A DNA stretch of 64,000 nucleotides from Cymbidium sinense. Taxonomy: Eukaryota > Streptophyta > Magnoliopsida > Asparagales > Orchidaceae. Location: contig JAKCPB010000335.1 of the NCBI GenBank assembly GCA_021442155.1, positions 62,001 to 126,000 on the forward strand, given 5' to 3'. Of the stretch, positions 11,257 to 20,829 are shown in pieces. Position 1 is the stretch's first letter, and each line of letters opens with the position of its first letter. Under the pieces are notes generated by a model. That model made no database searches, was not told the DNA's origin, and saw only the letters and a list, made by a program, of their open reading frames with translations. Made by a program: the position numbers and the translations under genes.

Positions 11257-12390
11257 ATGGCTACTAATAAGTTTATTTTCTATTTCCCTCCAGTAGACTT
11301 GGCCATCAGGCCAATCTCACCATGACCGAGGCCACCCACCTAATTTACTTTGGTCATGGCTACAAGGGGGTTAGGATTACTTGTGAGGGGGTAGCCCTCA
11401 CAACTATAAGAAAGAAGGAGGTGGTAGTGAAGAAGCCACTCTTCTGCTTTCATGTTGAGTTCGATCCCAAGTTTCCCTCTCTGAAGATGAAGGTTGTGGA
11501 GGTCCCACACAAGCAATGCCGAGCTACTTCATTGTTCCTACCTTTGGTTGGAGCCATTACCTCCTCGGTCCCCTCAAAAGAGAACTATCTTAGCTGAGAT
11601 AGTCCCCACCTTGAGGTAGGTTCCAACTCCCACATCAAATATCGCAATAAAAGCAAGAAGATCTAGCGACACCACAAGAGAGTGGCCAGGGAGATAGATG
11701 TTGCATCATATATTTCTGAGGAGGGTTCTCCCCTTTCTTGGGTGGTAGTATATTCCACCCCCTCTCTAGTTCAGATGAAGAAGAGGATGAATTACACCTC
11801 CACCACCAACTTACCAAGGTATCAGAGGAGGAAACCCCATGTCGCCAAGTTGGCAAGCCTATGGATGAAAGAGTCTAGTTCATTATTGATCCGGGGTGTG
11901 ATCCCGTGAGCATCGGTCCTAGATTCATAGAGGGCCATGGGTTGGGCTGAGCCAGGGGTAAGTGAGAGATGGAGGTACTGTAGTGTGACCTCTGCACTTG
12001 ATTTCACCTCGGGCCATCCATGCACAAATAGTATGCTCACCACCACCATCATCGAGGAGAGCTCATGAAGGTAGTGGTGTTACCCCCATCACATCTTACC
12101 ATCCCCTATCCACCATCACCAATCCAGGTCTATCCTTCCACTATTCATACCAAGGTGAGATCTTGAGGGGAGAGGAAGTCCCATTGGTGATTTGGCTCCA
12201 AATGTCACTTTGCTCACCCACAAGGTGAGGTGAAGCTCTCCATTTGACCTCCCGGGGAGAAGATGAAGGCATTTAAAGTCATCAGAGGGTGCTGCCACCA
12301 CCATAGCCACAAAGATTCACCACATTAGAAGTGATAGTGAAGAGGGAGGGGAGGGACATCAGTTCTCATGGTCAATCCTCTAGGAAAATT
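11257..12390 (+). pseudogene. Gypsy leader / N-terminal gag region, unrecognised
   Basis: Between the hairpin array and recognisable gag lies more GC-balanced sequence with short open stretches: a possible Met at 11257, and ORFs 11322-11597 (91 codons) and 11682-11909 (75 codons) in different frames. I recognise no domain. Position and coding-like composition suggest the N-terminal part of the element's gag polyprotein or an extra ORF, as some Tat/Ogre elements have upstream of gag. ORFs on the opposite strand here (11635-11856, 11822-12052, 12116-12310) look like shadows. Confidence 0.45.
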
Positions 12391-13460
12391 AGTAGGAGAT
12401 TTGTTAGAGATTCAAGCATACCCATAGTTGTCCAGAATTTGTTCACCCATCCCGAGTAAGAGATCGTTCACTAGCTGACATCTTAAAGGACTACTTTACT
12501 GAGAAGAGATGACTTCTATGCAGGAGAGAGACCACAAACAAATGGTGGAATAGTAAGTGAGAGAAGCATTGGCACAAGCCTGGGGTACTTCATTCAATCC
12601 AAAAAAATAGACCCTACCCAGAGAAATTTGATACAGTTTAGTATCCCAAAAGGGTTTATGCCACCTTCTTTCAAGATTTTTGATGGCAGTGGGAACCCTC
12701 GATAGTATATAGCATACTTTAGAGCCAGATGTTACAATGGTGGTAGATGCACTTCACTTATTTATTGGTAGTCTTGGGATTGCATTCAATTGGTATTAAC
12801 CCAATGGTTTGATAAAGACATTTGCTGAGTTAGAGCAACTTTTCATTAAGAGATTTCCTGGAGCTCAGTAGAGGGCATCTATGGGCTATCTCATTGTAGC
12901 ATAACAAAACCCCGGTAAGTCTCTCATTGATTATATTCTCAGGTGGCAAAACTTGAGTGTGAACTGTGAATTGTAGCTATCTGAATAGCATGCCATAGAG
13001 ATTCTTTTTAAGAATATTTATGGCCCAGTTGCCTTCATGCTCAAGGGATTTACTATCAAAACCTTTGAGAAGTTAATCAACAAGGTGGCTAGTCTACAAG
13101 AGAAGCCAAATAGTTACCTTTACAAAACCAGTCGTAAGCCTAAACTGTAGAAATCTTTTGAAAATAAGCCAGTGGTAGAAGCATTAGTTAACAAGGGGGA
13201 AGCAGCCAGTTAGAGTTTAGTTGAGAGACCTAGAGCTTAATAGCCTCCACATCCACTGCCTCTACCACCACCTCTACCATTATACTGGCCACCACAGCCA
13301 CCTCAATAGCCATTACCACCACCTCCTCAATAGTATACCAATTGTGGTACTATCCCACCGGCTATTACCCACCTACTTTCTGACAAACTAAATAAGCCAT
13401 ATTCTTTCAAGAGAAAGGTAGTTAAGAACCTCTTAAAGAAGCTTGTTTTCTAGCTACCAG
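12390..13460 (+). pseudogene. gag: gag (retrotransposon Gag domain), broken
   Basis: Gag forms the particle that packages the element's RNA. A recognisable core runs from FSIPKGF and FKIFDGSGNPR at about 12640-12705, through TFAELEQLF and KRFPGAQ at about 12810-12870, to LIDYILRWQNLS and the segment ending ASLQEKP near 13110. A Pro-rich linker follows at 13240-13335. Many in-frame stops lie where Gln is expected: TAG directly after CAG at about 12869, TAG after CAA at 13307 and 13331, and TAA-TAG at 13238-13243. At least one frame change is needed. No zinc knuckle is seen. Confidence 0.7.
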
Positions 13461-14470
13461 AGAGTGGGCAAGAGTGATGATCCAAACTATTTTCTTTAGC
13501 CATGTCTTAGAGGATTGCATCACCTTCAAGGATTGGCTTGAGCATGGCCATAAGTCGGGTGTCATAATAATCTCTAAGGATTACATATTAGAATAACCTT
13601 CTAGTTCTATTAGGGTAATCCTTGGGGATACATGTGATCCTCTCAAGTTAAAAGATGGTTGGAATATTTCTTTATCCTAAACCTCTAAAAAGATTATTTC
13701 TAAGATCAAGAAACTCTCCTTACAGGTTCCTGAGGTAGCTCAAACCTCCAACATCAAGGAAGGTTTGCAAGTTGCCAAAGACAACTTAGGGAAAGTAGGA
13801 GCTTAGCAGTAGCAGTAACAATCCACACTTGCCCAAAATAGTTCAGTAGCACAACCACAGTCTAAGCATCCCTCCACTATTGCAACTACTACTTCATCTA
13901 GTTCTTCTTCTGTTATGAGTGTTGTATCAGTAGACAAGGGCACTAAAACTCTTATCCCACTTACTTTGATTTCTTTCTATCATGTACCTCCACCTAAGAA
14001 GAAATCAATAAAAAATAGATTCAACTTACATCTTTTTTAATGCTCTTAATTTTATTCCTATTGAAAGCTCTCCAAGTCTATAGAATAATAATAGCTCTAA
14101 TAATTCCAATCCTTTTTCTTCCAATTCACAATCAGACTTTCCTTTTCTGGATCAATTAGGTTCACCCATTGTTATTGACTTGGAGTCAACTAACTCTGAG
14201 GGTCCCATAGGAGAAGCTGTAGGTATACCCAATGAGCAGATTGAACTTTTTGCCAACCTTCCACATGAAGTCACCAAGTCAACCCATGAAACCCCGTAGC
14301 ACCTCGATAAGGGTGAGCAAGTCATTGGTTCCAGTGAGTAAATAACCCCTCCACAGGATGCTCCACCTATGGATATGCTTGTGGAGGACTAGCCCAGAGT
14401 TAATTACAATGTTCTAGCTTACCTCAGAAAGTTTTCAGCTAAGTTAATCATATGTGACACCCTTATCTTA
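13461..14470 (+). pseudogene. gag-protease linker region, broken
   Basis: Coding-like sequence with low-complexity Ser/Thr and Gln stretches. At 13801-13822 a glutamine run is cut by stops in the pattern stop-Gln-stop-Gln-stop-Gln (TAG 13804, TAG 13810, TAA 13816). From about 14210 the frame is the one that opens into the protease ORF, with stops TAG 14297, TAA 14339 and TAG 14390. All are one C-to-T change from CAG or CAA. Such variable linkers are usual in Tat elements. Confidence 0.55.
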
Positions 14471-14479
14471 TCCAAAGAG

Positions 14480-15119
14480 TTGACGGAATCTCTAATCAAG
14501 GCTCTTCTTGATCTAGAGATTAGCTTAGCTCAGTTGACTATTTTTGGAGAGGAGGCTCATGATTCAGAGGATGTCCCAAGAGTCACTTTCGACAATGTAT
14601 ACTTGCTTTTAGGGATGATCAAACACAACCATCCCCTCTACATCACAGTGGACATGGGCAGATTCACACTATCCATAGTGTTGGTTGACCCAGTAGTCAA
14701 CATTATGAGTCTAAAGACCCTTGCTTACTTGAGGATTGACATCTCCAAACTCAATTCAGAGAGGATGATGTTGAATGGATTCAATGTGCAAGGCGAGAGG
14801 GCTTTAGGTTCCATAGTGTTTCCAATGGATATTGACGAGTGGATGACTGAAGCCAAGTTTCAAATTATGGATTCAGATACATCTTTTAATGCTTTGCTAA
14901 GGAGACCGTGGATACATGAGAACAACATGGTCACATCCTATTTGCACCAAATGCATCAAGTTCATGAGAGATGAGATAGATTACTATACCAAAGGAGATC
15001 TCAAGCCATTTATAGTTCATGAGGTTGGCATATATGAGGATGCGGCCTACTACCTCTCTCAAAATCAACAAGTCTATTCTTGTGAACTTGGCCAAAGCAC
15101 AAAAATAAAAATAAAATAA
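14480..15119 (+). pseudogene. Retroviral-type aspartic protease region
   Basis: A 164-codon open stretch (14480-14974) continues, after a frame change near 14940, into 14916-15119. The pattern LYITVDMGRF...LVDP.VNIMSLKTL corresponds to the plant gypsy protease active-site region, where Tat elements usually have LVDPGS; here the Gly-Ser after Asp-Pro is missing, so the site is probably dead. Downstream FNALLRRPWIHENN matches the conserved LGRPW(I/L)H motif. The function in intact elements is to cut the Gag-Pol polyprotein. The same frame continues upstream to about 14210 through three stops. Confidence 0.72.
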
Positions 15120-15200
15120 AAAGAGAAATAAAAAGAAAAATATGAAAATAAAAAAGAAAAGAAAAAAGAAAATAAGATTGAAAATAAAAGGGAGCAAAAA
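15095..15200. repeat. A-rich purine tract inside pol
   Basis: About 100 bases of almost only A with some G and few T (AAAATAAAAA, AAAAGAGAAA, AAGAAAAAAG). It would encode a Lys-rich linker between protease and RT, or is an expansion that arose after insertion. Its complement gives Phe-rich minus-strand ORFs that are not genes. Confidence 0.75.
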
Positions 15201-15940
15201 TAGACTTGGAGGAGGATCTAGAGCTTGAGATTATATTCCACCCACAGTTCATTACTCCATTCAAACATATGGCTAGGATGACCTGACCTCCACCAAGCTA
15301 AGGAAGTGGAAGATCCAAAGGCAGCCCTAGGGATGGAAGACCATCTTATTGCCCACCCAAAAGGAGATATGTCCCATACTCTACACACCTATCCATATAA
15401 ACTTAGAATCTAGTTCGAGGATGAGTTTTACATGGTTAGCACACACCACTCTTCAAGTAGTATTTTAAGGTGACACTTGAGCTTGATAGTGATGAAGATC
15501 GTGCTCCAAAGCAAAGCATGAGTGTATCCAAATCTATATGTTAAATAGTCAGACATTAGTTAGGAGCCTTAGCTCTAACCCCACTTTCCTCATAAGAAGT
15601 TTAGGATTTGGTAATTAAGAAAGCCCCTAAGTCATCCACAGATGTGAAGACTCAGAGATTCTTTCTGGGAGCATCATCCTTAAGTCAAGAAGTTAATGTA
15701 AAACTTGAGGATGATTCATATAAATATTTAATATAATTGTCTTTTAATTAGTACTCGCCTTATGTTCTTAATCTAGCAAAGAAGGGATTAATCCCACATA
15801 CTTGGTCTAAACACAGGTCATATTACTTCAAGAGGTTATTGGATAACAAATGTAGACATTCTTAATCAAGATGAGGACTAGGATTTAGTATAGTGGGTCC
15901 AATCGATGATGACAATTGATGCCTAGTTATCACCAATCAT
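15201..15940 (+). pseudogene. Protease-RT linker, degraded
   Basis: Coding-like composition without an open frame. Short legible pieces lie between the protease and RT parts of pol. No separate domain recognised; treat as decayed polyprotein linker. Confidence 0.45.
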
Positions 15941-16231
15941 TTGGAATCTAATAGGTTCCTTTCAAATCACACTAACTCTTATGAGGAGGAATGCTTAGAA
16001 ACTTTAGATGACCTACATGATTTCCAAGTCAAGGATGCACTACCAAAGTTTGAAGAAGAAATCAAATCAACCATTGATGAACTTAAAGAAATCAACTTAG
16101 GGACTGAAGAAGATCCACGCCCAACTTACATTAGTTCCTTGTTGAACCAAATTGAAACCAATGACTTAGTTAGGCTATTGACTAAGTTTAAGTACTACTT
16201 CATATGGAGTTATAAAGAGATGCCCAGTTAA
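15941..16231 (+). pseudogene. Conserved segment upstream of RT
   Basis: A 96-codon open stretch with ELKEINLGTEEDPRPTYIS and LLTKFKYYFIWSYKEMP. In plant gypsy polyproteins a segment ending F(K/R)D.FAW.Y.EMPG directly precedes reverse transcriptase, and NLGT.EDPRP.Y(I/V)S is typical of the Tat group. The Met at the start is internal to the polyprotein, so the true coding region begins upstream. It ends at a TAA directly after the Pro-Ser of the motif. Confidence 0.72.
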
Positions 16232-16800
16232 TCTCCTGATGTAACAATCCACAAACTAGCAATAGAGCCTAGTGCTAACCCTATCAAGCAAGCTCCTAGA
16301 TGCATACGATTAGACATCGAACAATAGGTCATTTCTAAAGTTAAGAAGCTGATTGATGCTGGCTTCATCAAGGAAGAAAAATACCTTCCCTGGTTTGCCA
16401 ATGTCATCCCAGTTCAGAAGAATGGCCAAATTTGTATATGCGTCAACTTTAAGGACTTAAATAAGGAATGTCTAAAAGACAAATTTCCACTACCAATCCC
16501 ACAGCTGATGGTGGACATTCCCTCATTTAATGGATGGCTCATCTAGCTACAACCAAATTAAGATGGCCCATGAAGATGAAAAAAATATTACTTTTCAACC
16601 CGATCGAATTTATTGCTATAAGGTTATGACTTTAACTTAAAAGCTGCTACATACCGTGGGCTATGACTTGAATCTTTAGTGAACTCATTCATCATTAAGT
16701 TGAGTATGTTGATGATCTCATAGTAAAAGTAAAGAAAAGGAAGACCACCTCTTTGGCTTAAGAGTAATTTTTGAACGGTCAAGAAAATTTAACCTCAAAA
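16232..16800 (+). pseudogene. pol: Reverse transcriptase domain, broken
   Basis: RT copies the element RNA to DNA. Legible motifs in order: KQAPRCIRLDIEQ (stop TAG at 16325 right after Gln), LIDAGFIKE, PWFANVIPVQKNG, VNFKDLNKECLKDKFPLP at about 16440-16497, and the catalytic VEYVDDLIVKVK with YVDD at 16705-16716. Between about 16540 and 16690 the frame changes more than once and the block with the usual PFGL.NAGATYQR motif is largely lost. The order agrees with the RNase H that follows. Confidence 0.8.
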
Positions 16801-16956
16801 TGAACCACCTGAAGTGTGCATTCGGAGTAACTTCGGGGAACTTCCTTGAGTTTGTTGTTCTACACTGGGAATCAAGATCGACTCAAAGAAGATCAAAGTG
16901 ATACTAGAAATTCCACCCCATAAAGTCTAACTCAACTTAGATTATTTCAAGGGTGG

Positions 16957-17520
16957 TTGGCGTATCTAAGATGCTTCATATCCAACCTATTAGGAAGGTT
17001 CCAGCCATTTTTAACATTTATCAAAAAGGATGCCAAGTTCAAGTGGGATGTCAAGTGTCAACATGCCTTTAAAGACATCAAGCACTACCTGATGATGCCA
17101 TTAGTTCTAGTAGCCCTTATCCCAGGCAAGCCATTCATCCTCTACATTACTACATTGGATGACTCCCTTGGCACTTTGTTGACCTAAGCCAATGATGAAG
17201 GGAAAGAGAATGCTCTCTACTATCTCAGTCCTCATCCAATCCTTGCTAAAGAAAATTATCCACCCATTGAGAAACATTGCCTAGCTTTAATCTTTGCATC
17301 CTAAAATCTATGGAATTATATGCTTTCTCATAAAGTCAACTTGATCTCTAGAGTCAATCCACTACAATATCACATGACATAGCCGACGTTATTCGGATGG
17401 TTGACATGATGGTCCATGATTCTCTCATAGTTTGACATTACTTTCATACCCCTCTGTCTAGGGAAAGGACAAGCATTGGTGAACTTCTTAGAAGCACACC
17501 CACTTCCTATGACTCTCCAC
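16957..17520 (+). pseudogene. RNase H domain (gypsy-type), broken
   Basis: The thumb-like KFKWDVKCQHAFKDIK pattern at 17035-17082 is followed by KPFILYITTLDDSLGTLL, a TAA stop at 17185 where Gln is usual, then ALYYLS, EKHCLALIFAS, LWNYMLSHKVNLIS and KGQALVNFL.AHPL near 17465-17505. This is the standard RNase H of gypsy elements, which degrades the RNA strand after reverse transcription. Stops and small frame changes break it. In Tat elements it is often degenerate because a second RNase H follows. Confidence 0.75.
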
Positions 17521-17549
17521 CTAATGATGATCTCTTAGATGAACAAATC

Positions 17550-18010
17550 ATGAACTTGGGGGACACTAGCAATCACCGATGGGAATTGTATTTTGATGGT
17601 GCGGCTTTCTCTCAAAAAGGAGAAGAACCACAATCTACTCTTCTAGAAAAGTCAAAGGTAGGAATAGTCCTTCTAACTCTAGATCACAATGTGATGAGAT
17701 TCTCATACCATCTATCCAATCCTTGTATCAACAACGAAGCTGAGTATGTGGCTTTAATTATCGATCTGGAGTTAGCAGTCATGCTATGCATCCAGAACAT
17801 TGACATCTTTGGGGATTCTGAGCTAGTCATCAACCAAATTGTTGGCATATAAGGTTCTTAAGCCTAAACTCCATCATTATCACAAATACATCATGAAGCT
17901 ATTAGCTCAAATCTTAGAGGTTACCATATACAAGATATCATGAGGAGAGAATGCAATAGCAGATGCACTAGCAAAGCTTGCCAAAGAGTTGGCATGTACG
18001 GAAGATGAGT
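17550..18010 (+). pseudogene. Archaeal-type RNase H (second RNase H, Tat lineage marker)
   Basis: A 100-codon open stretch (17550-17852) with WELYFDGAA (first catalytic Asp), NNEAEYVALI (catalytic Glu) and FGDSELVINQI (Asp), then after a TAA at 17850 and a frame change the tail GENAIADALAKLAKEL (last Asp) at about 17944-17991. An in-frame TGA before GENA stands where Arg is usual. The four acidic positions of RNase H can all be seen. Having this domain in addition to the normal RNase H places the element in the Tat/Ogre group. Confidence 0.82.
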
Positions 18011-18059
18011 CCATATCAATAAAGATTTAAAATAGATAAGTCCAATCTTTTATTGATAC

Positions 18060-19330
18060 TAAATTCATCAAGAGATTCGAACTTGAAGGGGACGTTGACG
18101 TTGCCAAAAAGGATGAGTAGCTGGATTGGAGGCCACCATTCATGGACTATCTAACTAAAGGCAAACTACCTCAAGAGAAGTCACAAGCCCATCAGATGAA
18201 GCAGAGAGCCCTTTCCTACACTCTCATCAATGACACCTTAAATTAGCAGTCCTTTAATCATATGTGGTTACATTATTTAGACATGCACGAAGCCTATAAA
18301 ATCATGACCGAGGTACACTCAGGATTATGGCGGAGCTCACCAATCTGGTCTGAAGATGAAGGCCAAGATTAAGAGACTGGGGTGCTATTAGCCTATGATG
18401 ATTAATGACTGCATAGATGTAGCCAAGCGTTGTCACTAATGTTAGGTCCATGGAGTGGTCCTACAGCAACCACCCAACATTCTACATCCAACAGGGCCTC
18501 TTGGCCATTCGAGTGTTGGGGTACTGATATTATGGGTCTGATCAATCATTCTTCTTCCAAAGGTCATCGATTCATCCTTGCCACTATTGATTACTTTTCC
18601 AAGTGGGCAAAGGCGATTCCTCTCAGGGAGGTCAAATCCCAGCATGTGCTCTAATTTTTTAGGAACCATATCTTATATAAGTTTGAGGTGCCTCGATGAA
18701 TTATATCTGATAATGGTACTACAGTCAAGAGCACCAGGATCAACAACTTTGCTTGGAGACGCAACATAGATTGGCGATACTATACCATCTATTACCCATA
18801 AGTGAATGGTCTAATAGAAGCTTTCAACAAAACTCTCATTCAAATACTCAAGAAGACACTCAATAATAACAAGCGATAATGGCATGAGTAATTAGTTGAA
18901 GCTTTGTGGGCTTATCGCACCACCTACAAAAATTCAACTCAATCAACACCTTTCTCCTTAGTATTTGAGTTAGAAGCCATTCTACCATTAGAAGTCCAAC
19001 TCCCATCACTAAGGATAGTTGTGGGTAGAAGATCACAACAAAGCGAAATTATGGTTAGCAGAGCTCGAAGGTTTGGAGGAGAGACGCTTATAAGCATGCC
19101 AGAACTTTGATTTGTACAAAGCTAAAAGGATTCAAGCTCACAACAAGTTGGTTTGCCCGAGAGCTTTTCAAGTAGAAAATTTTATTTTAGTTCTAAGGAT
19201 ACCAATTGTTTCCTATCGTAAGATGAGTGGCAAGTCTGAACCCACTTAGGAAGGCCCTTTTTCCATAAAGAAGGCCTACCAAGGAGGATCTTATCAACTC
19301 ATCAACCATAAAGGAGAGCACTAGATGCTT
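18060..19330 (+). pseudogene. Integrase: zinc finger, DDE core, C-terminal part (broken)
   Basis: Integrase inserts the DNA copy into the chromosome. The zinc-binding part at about 18310-18450 ends with KRCH-stop-C-stop-VHG; the two stops (TAA 18437, TAG 18443) replace two Gln that are nearly always present. The catalytic core keeps Asp in CWGTDIMG (18526), Asp in SDNGT (18709) and Glu in LIEAFNKTL (18817): 35 residues between the last two, and the three are in one frame. In-frame stops are TAA 18652, TGA 18697, TAA 18799, TAA 18877 and TAA 18889. LWAYRTTYKNS and PFSLVF follow at 18904-18966. From about 19000 the frame decays. Confidence 0.85.
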
Positions 19331-19370
19331 CCAATCAATGAGCTCTACTTAAAGAAATATTACCAATAAA

Positions 19371-19464
19371 ATTATGTTTGAAAGTCATTATCATCAATGA
19401 AAACTTCATTTCAAATTAAATCTCTTCAACCTAAAAGAATTTTCATCTATGAATATACCACGAT
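19371..19464. other. 3' non-coding DNA of the gypsy element
   Basis: Short AT-rich stretch between the end of the integrase reading frame and the first hairpin repeat unit; nothing recognised. Confidence 0.4.
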
Positions 19465-19740
19465 GCATTTAGGATAGGTGTAAGAGAACCCAAGTGACAT
19501 CTTATCCTTCATCAACATAAACATGAACTACACATAATTCTCCATTGCTATAAGGATAGGTGTAAGAGAACCCAAGAGGCATCTTATTTTGACTAGCACA
19601 ACTAAGTTAAGTGTAAGAGAACCCGAGCGGCATCCTTTCTTAGTGGATTCACATTGCCCCAATGGCATCATTTCATCCATTCTTCGATGTGTTTTAGGAT
19701 AGTTGTAAGAGAACTCAAGCGACATCCTATTCCTTTTTAT
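19465..19740. repeat. Four hairpin units around GTAAGAGAACCCAAG
   Basis: Four tandem units share the centre GTGTAAGAGAACCCAAGCGACAT with small changes. The flanking arms pair but differ: AGGATA/TATCCT (19471-19476 and 19503-19508), ATAAGGAT/ATCTTAT (about 19551 and 19581), ACTAAG/CTTAGT (19601-19606 and 19639-19644), TAGGAT/ATCCTA (19695-19700 and 19724-19729). Unit spacing is 60-90 bases. A similar GTAAGAGAACCCGA word lies inside X at 32599, between arms TTCCACC and GGTGGAA. It is in the 3' non-coding part of the gypsy element. Confidence 0.75.
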
Positions 19741-19779
19741 ACAACACAAACACACATACATATCTTTTATCTCAGGAAA

Positions 19780-20530
19780 TTTTTATGTGAGATAACACCC
19801 CATGTGGTACTCACTCATTAGCTGCTATAGGTCGGCTGACATGTTACCCTGTTAGTATGTCACCCTAGTGGTCCTTTGTTCAGGAAGATGTAAGTCTACT
19901 ATGCTTTCTTTCCTAATTTGACCATTACACACTGATGAGCACCTTGTAAGCATAGTAGACCCATCGGGTGGTCGTGTTACCTCTACATTGAATTAATTAA
20001 GAGGATGTAAGTCTGCTATGCCTTCTTCTTAAAATATCCATCGTGAACTGAATTGCTTGAGTAGAGGATTAGGGTAAGTGCCTTGGTGGCTCCTTTCCTC
20101 CAATCTACTTCAAGTTTGGGTCTAGTCCTTCTTTATGACTCACTACTTAGTAGTCACCCTTAGGTCAGGTTTGATATATTGCACCATCAACGAGTTGCCC
20201 CAGTAGTTGGTCCCTACTTTGGAAGAAGAAAGTCTACGCTTTTCTTCCTAAGTACAACCGTTGCACACCAACGGGTAGCCCTAGGCTAGATAGCACCTAT
20301 TGAGCCAATGATAGACTATTTTGGTAATCAGTTCTGCTTTAAGGAGATGAATGTCTACACACCTTCTTTCTAGATTGATTGTCGCACATTGATAGGCACC
20401 TTAGGTTGGTTGGTGTTTGCTATGCTATGACCACCCTGGATACACCACTCTTGGAAGATGTATGACTACTATGTTGTCTCTTTGAGTTGGCCACCAAATA
20501 CCTAAAGGCATTATTTTCCTTAAGGATTAA
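19780..20530. repeat. Degenerate repeats around GGAAGATGTAAGTCTACTATGC
   Basis: Units recur at about 19885, 19995, 20225, 20340 and 20450 with the words (A)GATGTAAGTCT(A/G)CTATGC, TTGC(A)CACCAA(C/T)GG and TAGCACC. The first is a perfect 11-bp inverted repeat: GTCTACTATGC (19894-19904) and GCATAGTAGAC (19950-19960). Subterminal tandem repeats are common in Tat/Ogre elements. Confidence 0.6.
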
Positions 20531-20829
20531 TATAACACCCATAGTGTCACCTCCCATACAGGCACTCAACTTGGCTCATGTCCTTTGTGACCCCATTTAG
20601 ACACTACCCAGGTTACTTTTGGATTGGATAGTCCCCCTTTCCTAGTAACCACCCTATGGTTGGAGATTTTGTTCAACGAATGCGTAAATTCTCCCATCAT
20701 CTAATAAATTTGAGATAGGTCAAGGCTGACATAGCCCCTTCTCAATGTAGTCCCTCGCATACCAAGAGGGTCCATGATAAAAAACAAACAAAATATTTTT
20801 TTTGCTTTTGGATTAGGAATTAACTCCCC
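20531..20829. other. Non-coding DNA between 3' repeats and X
   Basis: Mixed-composition sequence without ORF or clear repeat; probably the last part of the element's 3' non-coding DNA. I see no clear polypurine tract next to an LTR start. Confidence 0.4.

Larger units (their letters stand above)
11200..19370 (+). mobile_element. Decayed Ty3/gypsy LTR retrotransposon internal region, Tat lineage
   Basis: The order gag, protease, reverse transcriptase, RNase H, a second RNase H and integrase on the plus strand is that of Tat/Ogre-type plant gypsy elements; the archaeal-type RNase H between RT/RNH and integrase is the diagnostic trait. Catalytic motifs remain legible (YVDD at 16705-16716, LYFDGAA at about 17585-17606, integrase D-D-35-E at 18526, 18709 and 18817), but stops and frameshifts break the frame throughout. 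Directly repeated LTRs were not found: the best candidates are the X copies, of which the nearest downstream one is inverted. Confidence 0.85.

Noticed and set aside
14931..15264. Phe-rich minus-strand ORFs at 14931-15197 and 15010-15264
   Set aside because: Complement of the A-rich tract inside pol; the plus strand carries the recognisable protease region.
12640..18900. Stop codon reassignment (TAA/TAG read as Gln) in the gypsy element
   Set aside because: The element also has frameshifts, a damaged protease site, TGA at Arg positions and one Trp-to-TAG; decay by C-to-T change explains this more simply.
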